Shown one piece after another: positions 25,258-31,650 of a stretch of DNA of 31,650 nucleotides. The position numbers were made by a program, and so were the translations under genes. This DNA comes from Pedosphaera sp. (GTDB lineage Bacteria > Verrucomicrobiota > Verrucomicrobiia > Limisphaerales > SIAT01): positions 1 to 31,650 of the forward strand of contig SIAT01000003.1 in assembly GCA_009691645.1 (NCBI GenBank). The letters run 5' to 3'. The notes below the pieces were generated by a model. The model did not search any database. It saw nothing but the letters and a program-made list of their open reading frames with translations, and had not been told where the DNA came from. Position 1 is the first letter of the stretch. Each line of letters begins with the position of its first letter.

Positions 25258-28206
25258 ATGGCGACACAGTTCATCAGAATCGGCGGTGCGCGGGAGCACA
25301 ACCTCAAGAACCTCACGTTGGAGATCCCGCGCGACAAGCTGGTGGTCATCACCGGGCTGAGCGGCTCGGGCAAGTCGTCGCTCGCCTTCGACACGATCTA
25401 TGCCGAAGGCCAGCGCAAGTACGTGGAGTCGCTCTCGGCTTACGCGCGGCAGTTTCTCGATCAGCTCCAGAAACCGGACGTGGACTACATCGAGGGGCTT
25501 TCGCCCACCATCGCTATCGAGCAGCGCGGTGCCGGTGCAAGCCCGCGTTCGATCATCGCCACCACCACAGAGATTTACGATTATCTGCGCCTGCTCTTTG
25601 CGCATATCGGCCAGCCGCACTGTCCCGAAAGCGGTCAGGCAGTCACGCAGCAGACCCCGAGCGAGATCACGGAGAAGATTCTCGCCATGCCGGTGAAGAG
25701 CCGCGTGATGTTGCTCGCGCCGGTGATCGAGCATCAGAAGGGCGAGTTCCGCGACGTGATCGAACGGCTCGCGCGCGAAGGATTCGTGCGTGCGCGCGTG
25801 GACGGCGAGATTGTCGAGCTGGCCGTGAACACGCGGGTGAAGATTGATCCGAAAAAGAAACACGACATCGAGGCGGTGGTGGATCGGTTGGTGATCGCGC
25901 CGGAGATCCGCCAGCGGCTTGCTGATTCCGTGGAGACGGCGTTGAAGTGGGGCAACGGCCGCGTGCTGCTTCTGCATCAACCGCCGGACAAGCCGGACGC
26001 ATGGAACGAGACGCTCCATTCCACGCGGATGTACAGCGCGGCGACGGGTAAGAGCTTCGACACGCTCACGCCGAAGCATTTTTCCTTTAATTCGCCGTTC
26101 GGCGCGTGCGCCGTTTGCCACGGTCTCGGCCAGAAGTTGGTGCTGGACGAGGCGCTCATCGTGCCGGTGCCGGAGAAGCCGCTGGAGGAGGCGATCGCGC
26201 CGTGGCGCCGCGGCGGTCGGCGCCTCATCATCTATTACAAGGCGCTCATTCGTGCCGTGGCCCAGCATTACAATGTGGCTCTCGAAACGCCGTACAAAAA
26301 TTTGCCGGAAGAGTTCCGTCGCGTGCTCATGCATGGCACGGGCGAGCACCCGATCGAGCTTAGTTTCTGGCGCGGCGGCGCGGTGCATAAACTAAATAAA
26401 CCGTTCGAGGGTGTGATTCCAAATCTTCAACGGCTCTTCCAAGAAAGTGACAGCGAGACAACGCGCCAACGCGTCACGGCCCACATGAGCGCGCAACCCT
26501 GCGATGGTTGCAGCGGTCGCCGTCTCAAGCCGGAGATTCTCGCGGTGACGATCGGCGGCGGGGCCGCGAGCGAGAAATTCAGGCCGCAGGCAGTGAAAGC
26601 GGCTCCGCGCGCGCGCGGTAAAAAAGCCAGCGATATCCCCGGCCTTTCGATCATGGACGCCTGCTCGCTCTCGGTGGACGCAGCGATCGATTATTTCAAC
26701 GCACTACAGCTTACGGCGTTTCAGGAAAAGGTCGCGCACGAGGTGCTCAAGGAGATTCGCGCGCGCCTCTCGTTCCTCAAAAACGTCGGGCTTGGTTATC
26801 TCACGCTCGATCGCGAGAGCGGCACGCTCTCCGGTGGCGAAGCCCAGCGTATCCGACTCGCGACACAGATCGGCGCGGGGTTGGTCGGCGTGATTTACAT
26901 TCTCGACGAGCCGAGCATCGGCCTGCATCAACGCGACAATGAGCGGTTGCTCAAGACGCTCGAAGGGTTGCGCGACCTCGGCAACACCGTGCTGGTCGTC
27001 GAGCACGACGAGGACACCATCCGCGCGGCGGACTGGCTAATCGATCTCGGCCCCGGTGCGGGCGTGCACGGTGGCGAGTTGGTCGCGGCGGGCACGGTCG
27101 GGCAGGTGATGGAGTCGCCGCGTTCGCTCACCGGGCAATACCTTCGAGGTGAACTGAGTATCGCCGCACCGAAACAGCGCGTGCCCGCGAATGGAGAGAA
27201 AGGTTGGCTGGAGATTCTTGGCGCGACCGAGAACAACTTGAAGAATGTGGATGTGCGCATCCCGCTCGGCACGTTGACTTGCGTGACCGGCGTGAGCGGT
27301 TCGGGCAAGAGCACACTGGTGGATGACGTTTTGCGCCGCGCGCTCTTCCGCAAATGGCACGGCTCGAAGGAACGCCCCGGCGCGCATCGAGGGTTGAACG
27401 GCATCGAGCAACTCGACAAAGCCATTGTCATCGACCAGACGCCGATCGGCCGGACGCCGCGTAGTAATCCGGCGACCTACACCGGATTGTTCAACCACGT
27501 GCGCGATCTTTTCGCCAAGTTGCCGTCGGCGAAGATCCGCGGCTACGGCCCCGGCCGTTTCAGTTTCAACGTGAAGGGCGGTCGCTGCGAGAAGTGCCAG
27601 GGCGACGGCGTCATCACCATCGAGATGCACTTCCTTCCAGCGGTGTATGTCACCTGCGAGGAATGCGCGGGCAAACGCTACAACCGCGAAACGCTGGAGA
27701 TTAATTACAAGGGGTTGAACATCGCCGACGTGTTGGATCTGACGGTGAACGAAGCGGTGAACTTCTTCCGCGCCGTGCCGAAGATTTACGAGCCGTGCTT
27801 CACGCTCGCGGAAGTCGGTCTCGGTTACATCCATCTCGGTCAGGCGGCGACGACGCTTTCCGGCGGCGAAGCGCAACGCGTGAAACTGGCGGCGGAGCTT
27901 GCCCGCCGCGCCACCGGCCGCACGCTCTACATCCTCGACGAGCCGACGACCGGCCTGCATTTTCACGACGTGGCCAAGTTGCTCGAGGTCTTTTTCAAGC
28001 TGCGCGCCAGCGGCAATACGCTGCTCGTCATCGAACATAATCTGGATGTAATCAAGTGCGCCGACTGGATCATCGATCTCGGCCCGGAAGGCGGCACGGC
28101 GGGCGGACGCGTCGTGGCCGAGGGGCCGCCGGAGTTTGTGGCCAAGCAAAAGGGCAGTCACACCGGGCAATTTTTGAATCGTCTCTTGAGTGTGAAACGG
28201 GCATAG
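25258..28206 (+). CDS. uvrA: Excinuclease ABC subunit A
   Basis: Damage-recognition ATPase of nucleotide excision repair, 982 residues. Walker A1 GLSGSGKSS is at 33-41, first signature LSGGEAQR from 524, Walker A2 GVSGSGKST at about 678, and the second signature LSGGEAQRVKLA and Walker B LYILDEPTTGLHFHD near the C-terminus. The C-terminal zinc module is intact (Cys777, Cys780, Cys800, Cys803). The first zinc module keeps only Cys284/Cys287; the upstream CXXC pair is replaced by MYSAATG at about 258-264. A CDGC pair is at 415-418. Residues about 433-463 form a basic Ala/Lys-rich insert. ATG 25258 is chosen because MATQFIRIGGAREHNLKN is the family start, though the frame is open to 25156. It lies 116 bases after folB. 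Confidence 0.95.
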   Translation: MATQFIRIGGAREHNLKNLTLEIPRDKLVVITGLSGSGKSSLAFDTIYAEGQRKYVESLSAYARQFLDQLQKPDVDYIEGLSPTIAIEQRGAGASPRSIIATTTEIYDYLRLLFAHIGQPHCPESGQAVTQQTPSEITEKILAMPVKSRVMLLAPVIEHQKGEFRDVIERLAREGFVRARVDGEIVELAVNTRVKIDPKKKHDIEAVVDRLVIAPEIRQRLADSVETALKWGNGRVLLLHQPPDKPDAWNETLHSTRMYSAATGKSFDTLTPKHFSFNSPFGACAVCHGLGQKLVLDEALIVPVPEKPLEEAIAPWRRGGRRLIIYYKALIRAVAQHYNVALETPYKNLPEEFRRVLMHGTGEHPIELSFWRGGAVHKLNKPFEGVIPNLQRLFQESDSETTRQRVTAHMSAQPCDGCSGRRLKPEILAVTIGGGAASEKFRPQAVKAAPRARGKKASDIPGLSIMDACSLSVDAAIDYFNALQLTAFQEKVAHEVLKEIRARLSFLKNVGLGYLTLDRESGTLSGGEAQRIRLATQIGAGLVGVIYILDEPSIGLHQRDNERLLKTLEGLRDLGNTVLVVEHDEDTIRAADWLIDLGPGAGVHGGELVAAGTVGQVMESPRSLTGQYLRGELSIAAPKQRVPANGEKGWLEILGATENNLKNVDVRIPLGTLTCVTGVSGSGKSTLVDDVLRRALFRKWHGSKERPGAHRGLNGIEQLDKAIVIDQTPIGRTPRSNPATYTGLFNHVRDLFAKLPSAKIRGYGPGRFSFNVKGGRCEKCQGDGVITIEMHFLPAVYVTCEECAGKRYNRETLEINYKGLNIADVLDLTVNEAVNFFRAVPKIYEPCFTLAEVGLGYIHLGQAATTLSGGEAQRVKLAAELARRATGRTLYILDEPTTGLHFHDVAKLLEVFFKLRASGNTLLVIEHNLDVIKCADWIIDLGPEGGTAGGRVVAEGPPEFVAKQKGSHTGQFLNRLLSVKRA

Positions 28207-28245
28207 TGACGGCGATTTTCCTCCGGCGCAGCCGGGGATGTTCCG

Positions 28246-30930
28246 ATGCGGTTCTTCGCGACAAGGCTGTTGTTGGCGACGTGGCTTTTTGCCGCGCCGG
28301 CCGTGTTGCGCGCACAGACGGCCGACGCGGGCGCGGAAGAGGCCGCGGTGTTCAACGCCGCGGCGCGCAGTTTTCAGGACAGCAACTGGGCCACCGCCGA
28401 ACAGTGGCTCGGCGATTTTCTAAAGAAATTTCCCACCTCACCGCGTCGCGCCGAGGTGGCGCTTCTGCTCGGGCAGGCGCGTTTCAAACAACGCAACCAT
28501 GCCGGCTGCATCGAAGTGCTCTCGGTTGAATTGGGGCGGGCGGGGGTTCGTTTGGAAGAATATCTTTTCTGGCTCGCGGAGGCGCAGTTCTACAAGGGCG
28601 ACTTCCGCGTGGCCGCGGCGGCTTACGCGAAACTGCTGCAGGGATTCCCCAATTCGAAACGCGCGATGGAAGTGAGTGTGAGCGAAGCGTTGGCTCACGC
28701 GCGAGCGGGCGATTGGACGCGAACGATGGAGTTACTGCGGCCGGCCGACGGCTGTTTCCAGAAACTGGCCAAAGCCAATCCCGCGGCTGAAGCCACGGCG
28801 CGCGGGCAGTTGCTGCTGGCTGAAGCGCTGCTTGAACGAGGAGAGACGAAAGCGAGTGAGGTGGCGCTGGTGGCCTTGGCGCGGCGCAAGCTCGATCCCG
28901 AACTGGCGTGGCGTCGTCAGCATTTGCAGGTGCGGTTGCGCTTGGGAGGGGGCCGCGCAACGGAGGCGCTGGGGGACACATTCATCCTTTTCGAGTTGGC
29001 GACGACGGCGCGGCAGACAAATCTTGTGGCGGAGACTTTCCGGCTGCGCGGCGACATTCTGGAACGGCTCGATCGGTTGTCTGAAGCGGTTCAAGTGCAT
29101 GAAAAGAATCTTGCGCCGGGAATGCCCGAGGAGCACCGGCGCGCGGCATTGCTGAAAATTCTCGACCTGACACTGCGGCAGGGACAGAGCGCCGAGGCGA
29201 TCCAGCGGTTGGAGGCGTTCATCAAGGAAAGCCCGAAGGACCCGGCGTTGGATGTGGCGGAGTTTACGCTCGGGGAATTGCGGTTGAAGGAATACCGGGC
29301 GCAGATGGGTCCGCGTGCGGAATCGCCCGGCCCGCCTGCGACGGCGGCAGGGACGAATGCTTTGACAGCGGCACAGATGCATTTCGACCACATGCTGCGT
29401 GAACACACGAATAGCGTTTACACGGGCCGAACGCACCTGAACCGCGGCTGGTGCCTCTGGTACGGCGGACGCACAGCGGAGAGCCGTGCGGACTTCGCCG
29501 CAGCGGCTCGGCTTCTGCCGTTCTCCGAGGATCAGGCGTGGGCGCGTTTCAAGTTGGGCGAGGCGTATTTCCTTCACAAGGATCACACGAACGCGCTGGC
29601 GACATTTCAGGCGTTGGTGAGAGACTACGAGAAGGAGCCGGAGGTGAAGCGGCGGTTCTTCGAGCAGGTCCATTTCAAATCGCTCCGCGCCGCAATCGAG
29701 GTCGGTAATCTCCCTGCGGCGACGGTGGCGATGAGCCGAATCGTGACCGGGCATCCCGAGAGCCTCGTGGCCGACAAGGGCATGCTGCTCGTGGGGCAGG
29801 CGATGAGCCGGCTTGGAAAACCGGTCGAGGCGCGTGCGTTGCTCGCGGATTTCCTCCGTCGTTTCCCCAGCTCGCCGCTCGCGGCGGAGGTGCATCTGGC
29901 CGTGGCGCGCACGCATGTGCAGGAGAAAGATTGGCCGTCGGCCCTTACCATTTATGAGGGCTGGCTGAAGCGGTTTGGCGGGCACACGGCGCGGGCGCAG
30001 GCGGAGTTCGATCGCGCGTGGGCCTTCTCGATGTCTGGTCAGGAGACGAACGCTTTCACCGCTTTCACCGACCTCGTCGCCCGGTTCCCCGCCGCGCCGC
30101 AGACGCCGCTGGCGCAGGTGTGGGTGGCGGATAATCACTTCAACCGAGGCGACTTCGTGGGCGCGGAGAAGCAGTACCAGATTCTCTCGCAGTCCACGAA
30201 TTGCCCGCCGGAGCTGCATTTCCGTGCGCGGATGATGGCGGGTCGCGCGTCTCTGGCGCGGCAGGGGTTCACGGATGCGCGGCGTTACTTCGCCGAGTTG
30301 TTCGACGACAAGAATTGCCCCGAGGAAGTGAAGGCCGAGGCGGTCTTCGCGCTGGGCGATGCGACCATCTTCGAATTCTCCGCCGCCTCGACCAAGCCGA
30401 AGGCGAAGTACGAGGAAGCGATCAACGCCTTCACGCGGTTGCAGCAGCTTTTCCCGACCAACCCGATCGCCGCGCAGGCGTGGGGGCGTATTGGTGACTG
30501 CCACTTGCAGCTCGCGCCGGAAGACCCGTCGCGCTACGAGAAAGCGCTCGGCGCTTATCAGAAAGTGATGCTGATGGAAGGCCGGATGGCGGATGTGGCG
30601 GCGCGCAGTCAAGCCGAGGTCGGCGTGGCCATCGTGCACGAGCGCGAGGCTGAAAAGAAACCGCCGGCCGAACGCGAGGCGCTGAACGAGAAGGCGCTGA
30701 GCCATTATCTGCAGGTGTTCTATGGTAAAAATCTGCGTGCCGGCGAGCAGCAGGACGCTTTCTGGATGAAGGAAGCCGGTCTCGCGGTGGCGCGTCTGCG
30801 TGAGAGCCAGATGCAGTGGGCCGAGGCGGTGGCGGTTTATCGACGGCTTCAGGAAACTTTCCCCGCGTTGCGGCCGGCGTTGGAGAAGAAGATTGATCGT
30901 GCGCTGGAACAGATGGGCGCGCCAAAGTGA
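28246..30930 (+). CDS. Large exported tetratricopeptide-repeat protein
   Basis: 894 residues with an N-terminal signal sequence (MRFFATRLLLATWLFAAPAVLRA). The remainder is predicted alpha-helical and made of degenerate TPR-type repeats, with recurring patterns such as FNAAARSFQDSNWATAEQWL, AEAQFYKGDFRVAAAAYAKLL, FKLGEAYFLHKDHTNALATF and RIGDCHLQLAPEDPSRYEKA. Related TPR domains (YbgF/BamD/'Tol-Pal associated') act as protein-binding scaffolds in the periplasm. No catalytic motif is visible and no partner can be named. It lies 39 bases after uvrA. A weak possibility is a role in gliding, secretion or outer-membrane assembly. Confidence 0.8.
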   Translation: MRFFATRLLLATWLFAAPAVLRAQTADAGAEEAAVFNAAARSFQDSNWATAEQWLGDFLKKFPTSPRRAEVALLLGQARFKQRNHAGCIEVLSVELGRAGVRLEEYLFWLAEAQFYKGDFRVAAAAYAKLLQGFPNSKRAMEVSVSEALAHARAGDWTRTMELLRPADGCFQKLAKANPAAEATARGQLLLAEALLERGETKASEVALVALARRKLDPELAWRRQHLQVRLRLGGGRATEALGDTFILFELATTARQTNLVAETFRLRGDILERLDRLSEAVQVHEKNLAPGMPEEHRRAALLKILDLTLRQGQSAEAIQRLEAFIKESPKDPALDVAEFTLGELRLKEYRAQMGPRAESPGPPATAAGTNALTAAQMHFDHMLREHTNSVYTGRTHLNRGWCLWYGGRTAESRADFAAAARLLPFSEDQAWARFKLGEAYFLHKDHTNALATFQALVRDYEKEPEVKRRFFEQVHFKSLRAAIEVGNLPAATVAMSRIVTGHPESLVADKGMLLVGQAMSRLGKPVEARALLADFLRRFPSSPLAAEVHLAVARTHVQEKDWPSALTIYEGWLKRFGGHTARAQAEFDRAWAFSMSGQETNAFTAFTDLVARFPAAPQTPLAQVWVADNHFNRGDFVGAEKQYQILSQSTNCPPELHFRARMMAGRASLARQGFTDARRYFAELFDDKNCPEEVKAEAVFALGDATIFEFSAASTKPKAKYEEAINAFTRLQQLFPTNPIAAQAWGRIGDCHLQLAPEDPSRYEKALGAYQKVMLMEGRMADVAARSQAEVGVAIVHEREAEKKPPAEREALNEKALSHYLQVFYGKNLRAGEQQDAFWMKEAGLAVARLRESQMQWAEAVAVYRRLQETFPALRPALEKKIDRALEQMGAPK

Positions 30931-30981
30931 ACCACCATTTGACGCCGCCCGAATCCATCGCGTAGTGTGACTCAGGAAACT

Positions 30982-31332
30982 ATGACTACCCAAACCGGAA
31001 CCGAATCCGTGCTGAACCTGACCGAGAGCGCCGCCGCGCAGATCAAGCAGGTGATCGCCAGTGATGCAGGGAACGCCGGCAAGACACTCCGCGTGTATGT
31101 CGAATCGGGCGGTTGCTCGGGGATGCAGTATGGGATGACCTTCGACGAACGGCGCCCGGACGACGCCGCCGTCGAGCAGCATGGCGTGAGTGTGCTGGTG
31201 GATCCGTTCAGCGTGAGCTACCTCCGCGGCGCGGTGGTGGACTACTCCGACGAGTTGACCGGCGGCGGGTTCAAGATTTCCAACCCGAACGCGCGCGGCA
31301 ATTGTGGTTGTGGCAAATCCTTTCAGACCTAG
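30982..31332 (+). CDS. HesB/IscA/ErpA-family iron-sulfur cluster carrier
   Basis: 116-residue A-type carrier that receives and delivers Fe-S clusters to apoproteins. The three conserved cysteines are present: Cys45 in GGCSGMQYG, and Cys108 and Cys110 in NCGCGKSF. ATG 30982 is chosen over GTG 30967: the AGGAAA at about 30973-30978 sits just before the ATG, and MTTQTGTESVLNLTESAA begins the family domain at a normal distance. IscA, ErpA and SufA cannot be told apart by eye; with no isc or suf neighbours, a stand-alone ErpA-like carrier is most likely. A strong terminator lies 38 bases after its stop. Downstream ThiC, if present, is itself an Fe-S enzyme. Confidence 0.9.
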   Translation: MTTQTGTESVLNLTESAAAQIKQVIASDAGNAGKTLRVYVESGGCSGMQYGMTFDERRPDDAAVEQHGVSVLVDPFSVSYLRGAVVDYSDELTGGGFKISNPNARGNCGCGKSFQT

Positions 31333-31370
31333 TGGGACGTGCGGGATGCACGCCGCGTAGGCCTACAAAC

Positions 31371-31404
31371 GCCGTTCCGTGTGATGCGGAACGGCTTTTT
31401 CTTT
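31371..31404 (+). terminator. Rho-independent terminator after the Fe-S carrier gene
   Basis: GCCGTTCC (31371-31378), a 9-base loop, GGAACGGC (31388-31395): a perfect 8-bp GC-rich stem, followed directly by TTTTTCTTT. It separates the upstream transcript from the TPP-controlled gene. Confidence 0.9.
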
Positions 31405-31415
31405 ACCCTCGTTCC

Positions 31416-31444
31416 TTGACGCTTTATGCCTGCCGCCCTACTGT
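31416..31444 (+). promoter_or_regulatory. Putative sigma-70-type promoter for the TPP riboswitch transcript
   Basis: TTGACG at 31416-31421 (5 of 6 to consensus), a 17-bp spacer, then TACTGT at 31439-31444 (3 of 6). Transcription would begin near 31451, at the 5' edge of the riboswitch. The position is right but the -10 is weak. Confidence 0.5.
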
Positions 31445-31452
31445 CCGTTGAG

Positions 31453-31557
31453 TTTAGGGGAGCCGACCAGTCGCGTGTGCGGCGAAGGCTGAGAGTCCTG
31501 CGCGGGAGCGCCGGAGACCCGTTGAACCTGATCCAGATAATGCTGGCGAAGGGAGCT
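31453..31557 (+). ncRNA. TPP riboswitch (THI element)
   Basis: Cis-acting aptamer binding thiamine pyrophosphate. The diagnostic blocks are in order: GGGGAGCC at 31457-31464, CTGAGA at 31489-31494, ACCCGTTGAACCTGATC at 31517-31533, GATAATGCTGGCGAAGGGA at 31535-31553. GCC 31462-31464 pairs with GGC 31487-31489 (part of P2). It lies 53 bases upstream of the next ATG. A competing helix, AAGGGAGCT (31549-31557) with AGTTCCCTT (31561-31569) around a 3-base loop, overlaps the 3' edge of the aptamer and may be the switching element. No T-run follows it, so translational control or a longer-range rearrangement is more likely than intrinsic termination. Confidence 0.93.
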
Positions 31558-31609
31558 GCGAGTTCCCTTCCTACTCTGCTGGAACCATCGTTCAGCACGA
31601 AACTGATTT

Positions 31610-31650
31610 ATGATCGCGACCAAAGATTCCATTCACCCCCACAGCAGCGA
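31610..31650 (+). CDS. TPP-riboswitch-controlled gene, 5' end only; probably phosphomethylpyrimidine synthase ThiC
   Basis: Only 13 codons lie in the window: MIATKDSIHPHSS, starting at ATG 31610-31612. Identification rests on position: first gene after a TPP riboswitch. thiC is the most frequent such gene in bacteria, and a short variable N-terminus rich in Ser/His/Pro is compatible with it. Other thiamine synthesis or transport genes are possible. No clear Shine-Dalgarno is visible in AACTGATTT before the ATG. A hairpin with GCTG-AAC / GTT-CAGC arms lies at about 31579-31597 and could affect ribosome access. Confidence 0.5.
   Translation, partial: MIATKDSIHPHSS

Noticed and set aside
28732..31182. 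An 816-codon minus-strand open frame opposite the TPR gene
   Set aside because: Composition (Arg, His, Leu, Gln-rich) and lack of motifs mark it as a shadow of the plus-strand TPR gene, which has a signal peptide and repeats.

Overview
The window is about 31.6 kb of GC-rich, gene-dense bacterial chromosome. The gene content points to Verrucomicrobiota (PVC superphylum), perhaps a Pedosphaera/Limisphaera-type lineage. The best evidence is an operon of paired DUF1501 and DUF1549/DUF1553 'planctomycete-type' cytochrome-like proteins, a GxxExxY gene, and Tat-exported proteins. This placement is inferred from gene content; no rRNA marker is present.

Layout. (1) 1-2516, minus: 5' part of gcvP (glycine decarboxylase P-protein), running off the left edge. 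(2) 2685-6686, plus: nnrE-nnrD fusion (NAD(P)H-hydrate repair), an unknown membrane protein, a short adenylate-kinase-type NMP kinase joined to it by an ATGA overlap, and fmt. (3) 6690-17340, minus: a six-gene export operon. In transcription order it is DUF1549/DUF1553 cytochrome protein, GxxExxY, Tat-DUF1501, DUF1549/DUF1553 with a CX4CH motif, Tat-DUF1501, and a secreted PPC-domain protein. (4) 17411-22309, plus: a TetR regulator with a perfect 20-bp palindrome over its start, then a complete ABC tripartite exporter (permease, ATPase, HlyD-type adaptor, TolC-type channel). (5) 22389-25141, plus: MFS transporter, a HAD-Nudix fusion and folB, tightly coupled. (6) 25258-28206: uvrA with a partly lost zinc module. 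(7) 28246-30930: large secreted TPR-type protein. (8) 30982-31332: IscA/ErpA-type Fe-S carrier, ending in a clear terminator. (9) 31416-31650: promoter, TPP riboswitch and the first codons of a thiamine-regulated gene, probably thiC.

Two observations stand out. First, the HAD-Nudix fusion abuts folB with no spacer. It could carry out the two poorly defined steps between dihydroneopterin triphosphate and dihydroneopterin (pyrophosphohydrolase, then phosphatase) in one polypeptide, although its HAD nucleophile motif is DxS rather than DxD. Second, the GxxExxY gene sits between two operon genes with ATGA overlaps on both sides, imperfect inverted repeats inside its ends and a 10/12 direct repeat outside them. 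This is what an insertion that duplicated an ancestral ATGA start/stop junction would leave, and would make GxxExxY a small mobile cassette that keeps the host operon in frame.

No rRNA, tRNA, CRISPR array, transposase or prophage gene was recognised. All gaps between genes are under 300 bases.
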